A stretch of 64,000 nt of DNA, taken from contig NZ_BTVP01000018.1 of the NCBI RefSeq assembly GCF_045863935.1, positions 1-64,000 of the forward strand, written 5' to 3'. The notes below the pieces were generated by a model that was not told the origin of the DNA, did no database searches, and worked only from the letters and a program-made list of their open reading frames with translations. The position numbers and the translations under genes were made by a program. This DNA is from Parvibaculum sp045863935 (GTDB lineage: Bacteria > Pseudomonadota > Alphaproteobacteria > Parvibaculales > Parvibaculaceae). Shown here one piece after another: positions 1 to 8,043 of the stretch (positions within the stretch are counted from its first letter, which is position 1; every line of letters starts with the position of its first letter).

Positions 1-111
1 AAACAGGGAATCATCAATCAACACCAGCCGCCACCCTCTTTTGCAGAGAAATCCTCGGGGAGGGTCGAACGAGCGGCGGCTCGTTCGGGGCGGGGGCCGG
101 ACGCGCAACCT

Positions 112-1110
112 CTACCCGAACGAGAACCCGGAATGCGGCCTCAGCGCCTCGCGCTCGCGCCGCGCCTCGCGGCGTTCCTCCGCGGCCTCGCGCCGGTCCG
201 CCTTGTCCCCGCCCTTCAGCGACGAGCGTCCTTCGGGAATCGGATTGAGCGACGAGAGAAGCTCCACAACCCCGGGGGTAAGTTTGAGCGGCGTCCGTCC
301 GTAACTTGTCCCCGAAACGCCGGAACCGCCGCCACCCGAAACCGGGGACAACAGGGCCGCGCCGCGCGTCGCATATCCCGTGCGGATATCCCCGCTGGCG
401 AGATCGGTCGGCGCGCCGGAACGGTCCGTGACATTTCGATGACGTTTCGATGACAGTCGGGCGTTGTCGGCGAGTTCGGCGATCCGCGTCGCGTCCGCGC
501 CCTCATGTTTCGCGACGAGGTTCGCATGCACCTCGGCCGCGCTCCGGGGCGTGCCGTCCTTGGCGTAGAAGATGGAGCGGTTCGCCGCCGCCGCCGCCGG
601 AAAAAGCATGTCCGCACGGGCATTTGGCGTCTCTTCCGAAGCCTCGATCAGCTTCGCCGCACCGCCCGCGCCCAGGAAATGCGCGATGTAGAGTTCGCCC
701 TCGCTCGCGCTCCGTCCGATCCGGCTTTCCAGGATTTCGGCGCTGTCCTGCGTATAGGCGCCCGCCATCAGCGCCGATGCATGCGGATCTTCGCGCAGGG
801 CAAGAATTTCCGCCCTTTGGGCAGCATTTGCCACTGTGTAGCGGCCCTTGGCGGTCTCCGTAATGGCCTCTGCATAAGACCCGAGACCGAGTTCCGCGCC
901 GTGTTTTTTCAGCGTGCCGAGCCAGCTTTGTTCGGTGAACTGGAAAAGTCCGAGCGCACTCGAAGTCGTTGATTTTGCTTCGTAATCCAGGCTCGATTCG
1001 CGCATCGCCGTCTTCAGGAGATAGTCGAAATCCGTGCCCGTGCGCACGCTCGCGGACTTCAGCGCGGTCGCGATCGTAGGTTGCAGGGCAATGGTTTCGA
1101 CAAGGCTCAT
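112..1110 (-). CDS. Lytic-transglycosylase-like protein (SLT fold)
   Basis: 332 aa. The N-terminal ~180 residues look like a soluble lytic transglycosylase domain: RESSLD around Glu38 matches the catalytic-Glu motif, followed by SSALGLFQFTEQSW and a later AHFLGAGGAAKL stretch. The C-terminal third is Gly/Ser-rich and ends in a highly charged Arg/Glu segment, so it is probably disordered. No signal peptide is visible, so export by a non-Sec route (for example a flagellar or secretion-apparatus role) is possible but unproven. The ATG at 1110 was chosen because AAGGAAGG lies about 7-10 nt upstream; the frame stays open further upstream but that part looks non-coding. Divergent from the MFS gene. 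Cell-wall cleavage is inferred from the motif. Confidence 0.8.
   Translation of the reverse strand: MSLVETIALQPTIATALKSASVRTGTDFDYLLKTAMRESSLDYEAKSTTSSALGLFQFTEQSWLGTLKKHGAELGLGSYAEAITETAKGRYTVANAAQRAEILALREDPHASALMAGAYTQDSAEILESRIGRSASEGELYIAHFLGAGGAAKLIEASEETPNARADMLFPAAAAANRSIFYAKDGTPRSAAEVHANLVAKHEGADATRIAELADNARLSSKRHRNVTDRSGAPTDLASGDIRTGYATRGAALLSPVSGGGGSGVSGTSYGRTPLKLTPGVVELLSSLNPIPEGRSSLKGGDKADRREAAEERREARREREALRPHSGFSFG
427..455 (-). promoter_or_regulatory. Pho-box-like triple repeat inside a coding sequence
   Basis: On the minus strand three 7-mers, CTGTCAT, ACGTCAT and ATGTCAC, follow each other at 11-bp steps, separated by CGAA each time. This is the layout of PhoB-binding Pho boxes. 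It lies in frame inside the transglycosylase-like gene and points to lower coordinates; no start codon lies close downstream in the window. It is nearly identical to the site at 37067-37095. Function is inferred and may be fortuitous. Confidence 0.35.
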
Positions 1111-1155
1111 GGGGCCGTTTCCTTCCTTCTCTGCGTGGAAGGTCGCAAGCCCCAT

Positions 1156-1205
1156 GCCAGACGAATTAACGTTCCGTCTGGCGGAAATCTTGTGTTTTTC
1201 ACAAG
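1156..1205. promoter_or_regulatory. Two hairpins in the divergent promoter region
   Basis: GCCAGACG and CGTCTGGC pair perfectly (1156-1163 with 1175-1182), and CTTGTG/CACAAG pair around a T5 loop (1189-1205). A third inverted repeat, AAGCTTCG with CGAAGCTT, lies at 1226-1255. They sit between the divergent transglycosylase-like and MFS genes, so operator or 5' UTR structure is likely. Confidence 0.4.
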
Positions 1206-1273
1206 CATTCCCGCGCCGCCGCGCTAAGCTTCGTGAAAAGCGCGGAGCGAAGCTTCGCAAAGAGGGAGGGAGC

Positions 1274-2692
1274 ATGTCCGAAGTCGAAGTGGCCGCCGAG
1301 GTCGAAGAGGAACTTCATCACCCGCATGAAGGAAAGGCCGAAAAACCATACCCGAGGCAGATTTACGCCTGGTACGTGGTCGCGGTCCTCGTCCTTGCCT
1401 TCACCTTCTCCTTCATCGACCGGCAGATACTCAGCCTGCTCGTGGGGCCGATAAAGCGCGACCTCGAAATTTCGGACACGCAGATGAGCCTCCTGCAAGG
1501 CTTTGCTTTTGCTGTCTTTTACAGCGTCGCCGGCCTTCCCATCGGCCGCCTCGTCGACCGCCACCACCGCATCAACATCATCGCTGTCGGCGTCTTCATC
1601 TGGAGCGTGATGACGGCGCTCTGCGGCACCGCCCGCTCCTTCCTGCAGCTCTTCATCTTCCGCGCCGGTGTCGGCGTCGGCGAAGCGGCGCTCTCGCCAT
1701 CCGCCTATTCCATCATCGCCGATTACTTCCCGCCCAAAAGGCTCGGTTTCGCGCTCGGCGTCTATGGCATGGGCGTCTATATCGGCGCGGGCCTCGCCCT
1801 CATCATCGGAGCGGCCGTCATCGGCCTCGTCTCGAATGGCGGCGGCATGGAGCTGCCCCTCATCGGCGAGGTTTATGCCTGGCAGATCACCTTCTTCATC
1901 GTCGGCCTGCCGGGCCTTCTGGTCGCCTTCTGGGTCTGGACGCTGAAGGAACCGGACCGGCGCGGCTACATGCGCAAGACCGTCGCCGAAGATGGCACCG
2001 AAACCGCCGTTGAAGTGCCCGTCTCCGAGGTTCTCGGCTATATGCGCACCAACTGGCGCACCGTCGTCCCCCTCAACCTTTGCTACGCCCTCTCGGCCAT
2101 GATGGCCTATGGCGTCGCCGCCTGGATCCCGACATTCTTCGTGCGCACCTATGACTGGAGCTATCCGATGGCCGGCTGGTGGTATGGCTGGGTCATTGTC
2201 ATCTTCGGCACCACAGGCGTCGTCGCCGGCGGCTGGATGGGAGACGTGCTCACCAGCCGCGGCATCCGCAACGGCCGCATGATGGTCTGCGCCTTCACCG
2301 GGCTCGCGGCGCTGCCCTTCACGGTCCTCTACCCGCTGATGGACAGCCCCTGGGTCGCGCTCATCCTCATCTGCTTCTCGACCTTCTTCGCAACCTTCAC
2401 GACCGGCGCGGGCCCCTCTGCCTTGCAGGAACTGATGCCGAACCAGATGCGCGGCTTCGCTTCCGCCGTCATGATCTTCGTCGTCAACATCATCGGCCTC
2501 GGCCTCGGACCCACCTCCATCGCGCTCGCGACGGACTACATCTATGGCGACGAGATGATGCTCCGCTACTCGCTGGTGCTCGTTCCTGCGGTCGTTCTGG
2601 TACTTGCCGTGATCTCGGGCGTGCTCGCGCTACGCCCCTACACGGAAAGCCTCGACTACCTGAATCGCTGGAGCGCAGAACACGAAAAATAG
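1274..2692 (+). CDS. MFS transporter, Spinster-like
   Basis: 472 aa integral membrane protein with about 12 hydrophobic segments. After a short acidic, cytoplasmic-looking N-terminus comes the typical Spinster/hexuronate-type TM1 sequence SFIDRQILSLLVGPIKRD, and the MFS loop 2-3 motif appears as GRLVDRHHR. TM4-5 carry GVGVGEAALSPSAYSIIADYF. Families of this kind in alphaproteobacteria move organic anions or lipophilic compounds; the substrate cannot be told here. Start: ATG at 1274 after AGAGGGAGGGAGC, in preference to an in-frame start 240 nt upstream that would overlap the divergent gene. No partner gene follows on the same strand. Confidence 0.9.
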   Translation: MSEVEVAAEVEEELHHPHEGKAEKPYPRQIYAWYVVAVLVLAFTFSFIDRQILSLLVGPIKRDLEISDTQMSLLQGFAFAVFYSVAGLPIGRLVDRHHRINIIAVGVFIWSVMTALCGTARSFLQLFIFRAGVGVGEAALSPSAYSIIADYFPPKRLGFALGVYGMGVYIGAGLALIIGAAVIGLVSNGGGMELPLIGEVYAWQITFFIVGLPGLLVAFWVWTLKEPDRRGYMRKTVAEDGTETAVEVPVSEVLGYMRTNWRTVVPLNLCYALSAMMAYGVAAWIPTFFVRTYDWSYPMAGWWYGWVIVIFGTTGVVAGGWMGDVLTSRGIRNGRMMVCAFTGLAALPFTVLYPLMDSPWVALILICFSTFFATFTTGAGPSALQELMPNQMRGFASAVMIFVVNIIGLGLGPTSIALATDYIYGDEMMLRYSLVLVPAVVLVLAVISGVLALRPYTESLDYLNRWSAEHEK

Positions 2693-2762
2693 ATAAAAAT
2701 CAGAAGGTTAAATGGTAAACCGAATCTCGATCGTGAACTTGATGGCAAGTCGCACCGCACCT

Positions 2763-2801
2763 TGATTCAAAATCTGAGGCACCTGATTCAAAACCTGAGG
2801 G
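2763..2801. repeat. 21-bp tandem direct repeat, two units
   Basis: TGATTCAAAATCTGAGGCAC followed directly by TGATTCAAAACCTGAGGG. It lies in the 180-bp gap between the convergent MFS and receiver genes. Possible protein-binding site; no function assigned. Confidence 0.5.
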
Positions 2802-2874
2802 CCACAAACCGGAATATGAAGAGAGAAGGCGAAGCCCCTGCCCTGCGCGGCGGAGCGGACTTGTCCACAGGCCG

Positions 2875-3351
2875 TCAGACGGCCTTGCCGTAGAGCCCGA
2901 AGCGCCATGATGTTGCGCCGGTGCTCGCACCAATGCGCGCGCCCTCTTGCACCACCCGCAGCTTCGGCCGCCCTGCATCGAGGCGGCCCCGCGTGCGCGC
3001 CTGGGCCAGCTTGAAACGCAGCAGCGCCTCGTCATAGGGCTTCACGAGATAGTCGTCCGCCCCGGCCTCGATGGCTCGGCGGATCGAAGCCGCGGCCCCG
3101 TCCGAGGTGACATGGAAAAGGCAGAGATCCATGCCCCCCGCCTGCGCGCGGACAGCCTCGGTGAGCGGCCTGCCGTCTGCCGTCTCGAGCCTCGCCTCGG
3201 CAAGCACGAGATCGGGACCGGTCGCGGCAATGAGCGCCAGCGCCTCTTCTGCCGATGCCGCACCCGCCACGCGAAAGCCCAGCCGTTCGAGCATGTGGCT
3301 CGCGGCGCGGCGCGCTTCGGTTGAAGGTTCGGCAATAAGGGCGTTGACCAA
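2875..3351 (-). CDS. Receiver-domain protein with Glu at the phosphorylation site
   Basis: 158 aa single CheY-like domain with a short basic tail. The beta-3 motif reads PDLVLAEARLE, so Glu52 stands where the phosphoacceptor Asp is expected, and the acidic pair near the N-terminus is reduced to Glu8. The switch Thr (FHVTSDG) and the invariant Lys in DYLVKPYDE are kept. This looks like a pseudo-receiver locked in a phosphorylation-like state. The start is TTG at 3351 with CAGGAG 8 nt upstream. No kinase or output domain is encoded beside it; partners are unknown. Confidence 0.8.
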   Translation of the reverse strand: MVNALIAEPSTEARRAASHMLERLGFRVAGAASAEEALALIAATGPDLVLAEARLETADGRPLTEAVRAQAGGMDLCLFHVTSDGAAASIRRAIEAGADDYLVKPYDEALLRFKLAQARTRGRLDAGRPKLRVVQEGARIGASTGATSWRFGLYGKAV

Positions 3352-3438
3352 GCGTCCGTCTCCTGAGTGCGGGCAAACCCGTCTTCAGCTGGGACACTAG
3401 GCGCTGAGTCTTAAACCAATCGTTAACCGTGAGGCCGC

Positions 3439-3846
3439 TTACCCATGAAATCCGAGGCAGAGCTTTTCGACCAGCGCCCGCGCCTCCTCTTGCCCATAAG
3501 GCTCTGCCGTTCCCACGCCCCACACAGGCCCCGGCCAGGCCGCGTCCACGGAAAAGCGGGCAATCACATGAACATGAAGCTGCGGCACCATGTTCCCCAG
3601 TGCCGCCACGTTCATCTTCTCCGCCGCCGTCGCCTCACGCAGGACAGCCGAGGCCAGGTCGATCTCGGCGTGAAAATCGGGCTTCTCCCCCGCCGCGACA
3701 TCGTCGAAATCCCTCAACCCTTCCTGCCGGGGAACCAGAATAACCCAGGGAAACCGTCGGTCATTCATCAGCAGCGCCCGGCAGAGTGGCAGGTCGGCGA
3801 TGAGCAGCGTATCCGCCGCCAGCCTCTCGTGAAGTTCGAACGCCAT
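3439..3846 (-). CDS. HIT family protein
   Basis: 135 aa, the normal length for a single HIT domain. The signature is QLHVHVIAR, in which the first His of the classical H-x-H-x-H triad is Gln, followed by the WPGPVWG segment common in this bacterial subgroup. HIT proteins hydrolyse or transfer nucleotidyl groups; the Gln variant leaves the central catalytic His in place. It starts 3 nt after the higA stop codon, so the two may be co-transcribed, although a functional link is not expected. Confidence 0.85.
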   Translation of the reverse strand: MAFELHERLAADTLLIADLPLCRALLMNDRRFPWVILVPRQEGLRDFDDVAAGEKPDFHAEIDLASAVLREATAAEKMNVAALGNMVPQLHVHVIARFSVDAAWPGPVWGVGTAEPYGQEEARALVEKLCLGFHG

Positions 3847-3849
3847 AGG

Positions 3850-4152
3850 TCAGGCAGCCACTGGACGCGCACGCTCAATGCGTTCGCGCCGCTTTGGGGT
3901 ATTGAGCGCTTCCCAGACATCGTTGCGCTGCTGCGTGTTGAGCCAGAAATCCGGGCTCATGTCGAACACCCGCGCCAGGATCAACGCCGTGTCTGCCGTG
4001 ATTGCCCGCCGGTTGTTGCACAACTCGTTCACATGCTTGCGGGGCACACACATCTTCTCGGCCAGGTCGCTCTGAGTAAGCCCGAGCGGAACCATGAACT
4101 CCTCCGTCAGAACCTCCCCCACGCTTGCAGGCTTTCTTTTTGTCACGCGCAT
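3850..4152 (-). CDS. higA: HigA-type antitoxin (HTH, addiction module)
   Basis: 100 aa. Residues ~20-75 form an Xre-type helix-turn-helix of the HigA/VapI family: GLTQSDLAEKMCVPRKHVNEL, followed by RAITADTALILARVF and the SPDFWLN segment typical of HigA. It lies 9 nt downstream of the toxin gene, the toxin-first order characteristic of higBA. It should bind the palindrome at 4483-4501 and repress the operon while neutralising the toxin (family knowledge). Confidence 0.88.
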   Translation of the reverse strand: MRVTKRKPASVGEVLTEEFMVPLGLTQSDLAEKMCVPRKHVNELCNNRRAITADTALILARVFDMSPDFWLNTQQRNDVWEALNTPKRRERIERARPVAA

Positions 4153-4161
4153 ATTCGCTTC

Positions 4162-4458
4162 CTAACGGTATTCATGGTTATCGAGGTAAACATTCGTTGC
4201 CTCTCCCCGGTCGCCGTCCCATTCGAAAATCAGGCGCCACTGTCCATTGACCCGGATGGAGTGCCACCCTTTGAGGCAACCGCTCAGTTTCTCGAAATGA
4301 TTGCTCGGAGGCACCCTTAAATCCTGGTCGCAAACGGCGTCGTCAATCATCTGCAGCTTCCGAAACAGCCTGTCGGCTATATCCGCCGGTATCTTCTTCG
4401 ACCGCTTGTCCTTCTCGAAAAAGTCGCCGAGCCAGCTATCCCGGAACCCGCCTGTCAC
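4162..4458 (-). CDS. higB: HigB-type RelE-fold toxin
   Basis: 98 aa, RelE/ParE superfamily mRNA-interferase size. The recognisable parts are the N-terminal FRDSWLGDFFE helix, DLRVPPSNHFEKLSG, and the core WHSIRVNGQWRLIFEW with the basic and aromatic residues typical of HigB active sites. The start is GTG at 4458, 5 nt after GGAGGAGC. It precedes higA on the same strand. Cleavage of ribosome-bound mRNA is expected from family knowledge. Confidence 0.88.
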   Translation of the reverse strand: MTGGFRDSWLGDFFEKDKRSKKIPADIADRLFRKLQMIDDAVCDQDLRVPPSNHFEKLSGCLKGWHSIRVNGQWRLIFEWDGDRGEATNVYLDNHEYR

Positions 4459-4482
4459 CTGCCGCTCCTCCGGTAATCCCTA

Positions 4483-4501
4483 TGTACCACTCAACGGTAC
4501 A
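4483..4501. promoter_or_regulatory. Palindromic operator of higBA
   Basis: TGTACC and GGTACA form a 6-bp inverted repeat around a 7-nt spacer, about 25 bp before the higB start codon and just before its ribosome binding site. Position and symmetry fit autorepression by HigA. Confidence 0.5.
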
Positions 4502-4516
4502 AATTTCAAGGCGGCG

Positions 4517-5686
4517 TCAATACGACTTCGGCAGGTCGAGCACCCGCTCGGCGATGAAGCTCAGGATCAGCTCCCGGCTCACCGGCGCGATGCGCGCGAT
4601 CATGATCTCGCGCATATAGCGCTCCACGTGAAACTCCTTGGCATAGCCCATGCCCCCATGGGTCATGATCGCGGTCTCGCAGGCCCGGAAGCCCGCTTCG
4701 GCCGCAAGATACTTGCCCGCATTCGCCTCCGCGCCGCAATTTTCGCCCGCGTCGTAGAGCGAGGCGGCCTTGAACACCATCAGGTTCGCCGCCTCGAGCT
4801 CCGCCCATGAGCGCGCCAGCGGATGCTGGATCGCCTGATTCTTGCCGATGGGCCGGCCGAAAACTTCACGGTCCCGCGCATAATCGGTCGCCTTCTTCAG
4901 CGCAATACGCCCGACGCCCACCGCCTCCGCCCCGATCAGCACCCGCTCCGGGTTGAGCCCGTGCAGGAGGTAGTGGAACCCCTTCCCCTCCTCGCCGATC
5001 AGGTCTTCCTTCGGCACGCGAAGCCCGTCGAAGAACACCGCATTCGAATCGACCGCCTTCCGCCCCATCTTCTCGATCTCGCGCACCTCCGTCGCGCCGC
5101 CACGATCGAGATTGGTATAGAAAAGCGACAATCCTTCCGTCGCCTTCGCGCATTTTTCCTTCGGCGTCGTCCGCGCGAGAAGCAGGATCTTGTTCGCGGT
5201 CTGCGCCGTCGAGGTCCACATCTTCCGCCCATGGACCACATAGAAGTCGCCGTCCCGCTCCGCCCGTGTCGAAATCGCCGTCGTGTTGAGCCCCGCATCG
5301 GGTTCGGTCACGCCGAAGCAGCAACGGTCCTCGCCCCTGATGAGCGGCGGCAGGTTCCTCTCCTTCTGTTCGTCCGTCCCGAAGACGACGACCGGCATCG
5401 GCCCGAAGAGGTTGATATGGATGGCGGACGCCCCCGAGAGACAGGCCCCGGACCCCGCGATGGTCTGCGCGACGATCGCCGCCTCCGTCACGCCGAGCCC
5501 CGAACCGCCAAAGGCTTCCGGCATGGCCACGCCGAGCCATCCGCCCGCTGCGATATCGCGCACGAAGTCGTCCGGAAAGCCGCCATCGCGGTCGCGAGCC
5601 AGCCAATAGGCGTCGTCATATCTCGCGCAGATACGTCCCACCGCATCGCCGATCGCCTGCTGTTCCTCGGTAAGCCGGAAATCCAT
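4517..5686 (-). CDS. Acyl-CoA dehydrogenase
   Basis: 389 aa, full length for the family. N-terminal helical domain, then the FAD/substrate signature CFGVTEPDAGLNTT and GRKMWTSTAQTA, then a C-terminal domain with REVFGRPIGKNQAIQ and THGGMGYAKEFHVERYMRE. The usual C-terminal catalytic Glu region reads ARIAPVSRE, whereas GLNPERVLIGAEAVG places Glu247 where isovaleryl-CoA dehydrogenase carries its base. This suggests a branched or alpha-substituted short acyl-CoA substrate (inference). Divergent from the MaoC/CitE-like operon. Transfers two electrons to ETF. Confidence 0.9.
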   Translation of the reverse strand: MDFRLTEEQQAIGDAVGRICARYDDAYWLARDRDGGFPDDFVRDIAAGGWLGVAMPEAFGGSGLGVTEAAIVAQTIAGSGACLSGASAIHINLFGPMPVVVFGTDEQKERNLPPLIRGEDRCCFGVTEPDAGLNTTAISTRAERDGDFYVVHGRKMWTSTAQTANKILLLARTTPKEKCAKATEGLSLFYTNLDRGGATEVREIEKMGRKAVDSNAVFFDGLRVPKEDLIGEEGKGFHYLLHGLNPERVLIGAEAVGVGRIALKKATDYARDREVFGRPIGKNQAIQHPLARSWAELEAANLMVFKAASLYDAGENCGAEANAGKYLAAEAGFRACETAIMTHGGMGYAKEFHVERYMREIMIARIAPVSRELILSFIAERVLDLPKSY

Positions 5687-5788
5687 TTATCCTCCCCCGT
5701 GCCGTTTCGTGTTCTCTCGCGTGAGGCTATAACCTAGCCGGGAGCGGGATGGCGATACAACCTGCAGTAATGAAGGACGAGGACCAGC

Positions 5789-6253
5789 ATGCCGGGACTT
5801 TATTTCGAGGAGTTCGAAGAGGGGCACGTGTTCAAGCACCCGATCCGGCGCACGGTGACCGAGACGGACAACGTCCTCTTCTCCACCATGACCATGAACC
5901 CGGCCGCCCTCCATCTCGATCATCACTATGCCGCGACGGAAACGGAATTCGGCAAGCCGCTGGTGAATAGCCTCTTCACGCTCGGTCTCATGATCGGCAT
6001 CTCGGTGAACGACACGACGCACGGCACCACCATCGCCAATCTCGGCATGACGGACATTTCCTTCCCGAAGCCAGTCTTCCAGGGCGATACGCTGCGCATC
6101 GAAACCCGCGTCGTCTCGAAGCGCCGCTCGAAATCGCGACCGCTTGCGGGCATCGTAACCTTCGAGCACAAGGCCTACAACCAGCACGGCGTCGAAGTCG
6201 CCACCTGCATTCGCCAGGCTTTCATGCACGCCAAGGGTCCGGGGGAACACTGA
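5789..6253 (+). CDS. MaoC-like acyl-CoA hydratase (single hotdog)
   Basis: 154 aa hotdog-fold protein. The MaoC core is recognisable in MTMNPAALHLDHHYA, EFGKPLVNSLFTLGL and ISFPKPVFQGDTLRIET. The Asp of the classic D-x4-H hydratase dyad is not at its usual place (Thr instead), which is normal in the subfamily that accompanies CitE-like lyases. First gene of a three-gene operon; the lyase starts 3 nt after its stop. Likely hydrates a 2-methyl-enoyl-CoA such as mesaconyl- or itaconyl-CoA (inference from neighbours). Confidence 0.85.
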   Translation: MPGLYFEEFEEGHVFKHPIRRTVTETDNVLFSTMTMNPAALHLDHHYAATETEFGKPLVNSLFTLGLMIGISVNDTTHGTTIANLGMTDISFPKPVFQGDTLRIETRVVSKRRSKSRPLAGIVTFEHKAYNQHGVEVATCIRQAFMHAKGPGEH

Positions 6254-6256
6254 GAG

Positions 6257-7105
6257 ATGCGGTCTTTCCTCTTTGTCCCCGCCGACAGCGAAAAGAAACT
6301 GTCGAAAGCGGCAAGTTGCGGCGCCGATGCGCTCATCCTCGACCTTGAGGACTCCGTCGCCCTCTCCGCCAAGGATGCGGCGCGCAGTGCCGCCGCCGCC
6401 TATCTGAACACCGCGGACCGCTCAGGCCCCAAACTCGTTCTGCGCATCAACGCGCTCGACACACCCTTCTGGGAAAAGGATCTCGAGGCCGTCATCCCGG
6501 CGAAGCCCGACATGATCGTCGTGCCGAAGACGCTTTCCGGCGATTGCGTGAAGAAAGTCGGCAACGCCATCGACAAGCTTGGCGGCGCGAAGGATATCGG
6601 CATCGGTTGTGTGGCAACCGAAACCGCCGCATCGCTCTTCACCCTCGGCACCTATGGAGGGTCGCACCCGCGTCTCGCCTTCCTCACCTGGGGAGCGGAA
6701 GACCTCGCCGCCGCGCTCGGCGCGCGCGACAACAAGGACGAAAGCGGTCTCTACACCGCTCCCTACCAACTCGCCCGCACGCTGACGCTGCTCGGCGCCG
6801 TCGCCGCGGGCGTTCAACCGGTCGATGGCATCTGGAAGGATTTTCGCGACGAGAAAGGCCTCGAAGCGGAAGCCCGTGCCGCCGTCCGCGACGGGTTTAC
6901 CGGCAAGATGGCGATCCATCCCGCCCAGGTCGCGATCATCAACGAGGTCTTCACGCCGAGCGAAGCCGATCTCGCCCACGCGCGTGCGGTCGTCGCCGCC
7001 TTCGAGCAGGCGGGCGATGTCGGCGTTGTCGCGCTTGACGGCGTCATGCTCGACATCCCGCATCTGAAACAGGCGCGCGCCCTTCTCGCCCGCGCCGGAC
7101 ATTAG
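6257..7105 (+). CDS. CitE-like CoA-ester lyase (HpcH/HpaI family)
   Basis: 282 aa TIM-barrel lyase. Motifs in order: LFVPADSEKK near the N-terminus, LDLEDSV, LRINALDT (CoA- and substrate-binding Arg), the Glu of ATETAAS, the metal Asp in TWGAEDLAAALG, and GKMAIHPAQVAIINEVF at the C-terminal end. Length and motifs fit malyl-, methylmalyl- or citramalyl-CoA lyases, which release acetyl- or propionyl-CoA plus glyoxylate or pyruvate. The spacing to the hydratase (3 nt) and dehydrogenase (11 nt) genes supports one pathway. The exact substrate is not determined. Confidence 0.88.
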   Translation: MRSFLFVPADSEKKLSKAASCGADALILDLEDSVALSAKDAARSAAAAYLNTADRSGPKLVLRINALDTPFWEKDLEAVIPAKPDMIVVPKTLSGDCVKKVGNAIDKLGGAKDIGIGCVATETAASLFTLGTYGGSHPRLAFLTWGAEDLAAALGARDNKDESGLYTAPYQLARTLTLLGAVAAGVQPVDGIWKDFRDEKGLEAEARAAVRDGFTGKMAIHPAQVAIINEVFTPSEADLAHARAVVAAFEQAGDVGVVALDGVMLDIPHLKQARALLARAGH

Positions 7106-7116
7106 AAACAGTACCG

Positions 7117-8040
7117 ATGAAACCTGCCGTCTTCCTCGCCCTTCCGCTCGGCAAGCCCTTCGAGCGGAAACTTTCGGAGCGCTTCACCGTCATCACGGAC
7201 CCATCGCAGCGTGCCGAGGCCGAAGCCCTCGTGACCATCGGCGCGAATGTCACGGATGCGGCGCTGATGGATGCGATGCCGAAACTGAAACTCATCTGCT
7301 GTTTCGGTTCGGGCCATGAAGGCGTCGATGTCGTGGAAGCGGAGCGGCGGGGCATCAAAGTTGCGAACACGGTCGGCGCCAACGCCGCGACCGTCGCCGA
7401 TCTCGCGGTTGCGCTGCTTCTCGCATCGATCCGCAAGGTCGTGGCGGCGGACCGGATCACTCGCGCCGGAAAATGGCGGGGCGACAGCCCGGCGCCTCTC
7501 CTCTTCCTGCGCGGGTTGACGGGCCGCAAGATCGGCATTGTCGGCCTCGGCGCCATCGGCCTGAAGATCGCCAAACGTCTCGAAGGCTTCGAAACCGAAA
7601 TCGGCTATTTCGGACGCAATGAGAAGCAGGGCATTCCCTACCGCTATTTCCGCTCCGTGCTCGATCTCGCCACCTGGGCCGACACGCTGATCCTCGCCCA
7701 CCGCGCCGACGAAACGAACCGTCATCTCGTGAACGCGGCGGTGCTGAGCGCGCTGGGCCCCGAAGGCCATGTCGTCAACATCTCGCGCGGCTCCGCCATC
7801 GACGAGGACGCGCTCATCGCCGCGCTGAAGAACGGAACGATCGCCGGCGCCGCCCTCGACGTCTTCGAGGACGAACCGAACCCGCGCGCCGATCTCGTGA
7901 GCTTGCCGAACATCGTCGTCACGCCGCATCTCGGCGGCGGTACATCGGAAGCCATTGTCGCGATGGGCGATACCGTCATCGCCAATCTCGACGCCTTCTT
8001 CGCGGGTAAGCCGCTGCCCAATCCGGTCACGGCCGAATAG
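7117..8040 (+). CDS. D-2-hydroxyacid dehydrogenase (glyoxylate/hydroxypyruvate reductase type)
   Basis: 307 aa. The N-terminal catalytic half is followed by a Rossmann NAD(P) fold with GRKIGIVGLGAIGLKIAKRL. Catalytic residues are visible as Arg in NISRGSAIDEDAL, Glu in DVFEDEPN and His in VTPHLGGGT. The family reduces small 2-oxoacids; with a CitE-like lyase gene directly upstream, glyoxylate is the attractive substrate (inference). Last gene of the operon, ending 3 nt from the convergent chrA stop. Confidence 0.88.
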   Translation: MKPAVFLALPLGKPFERKLSERFTVITDPSQRAEAEALVTIGANVTDAALMDAMPKLKLICCFGSGHEGVDVVEAERRGIKVANTVGANAATVADLAVALLLASIRKVVAADRITRAGKWRGDSPAPLLFLRGLTGRKIGIVGLGAIGLKIAKRLEGFETEIGYFGRNEKQGIPYRYFRSVLDLATWADTLILAHRADETNRHLVNAAVLSALGPEGHVVNISRGSAIDEDALIAALKNGTIAGAALDVFEDEPNPRADLVSLPNIVVTPHLGGGTSEAIVAMGDTVIANLDAFFAGKPLPNPVTAE

Positions 8041-8043
8041 AAG

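Noticed and set aside
3411..3426. CtrA box (TTAA-N7-TTAA) upstream of the receiver gene
   Set aside because: The two TTAA are separated by 8 nt, not 7, and only partial matches surround them.
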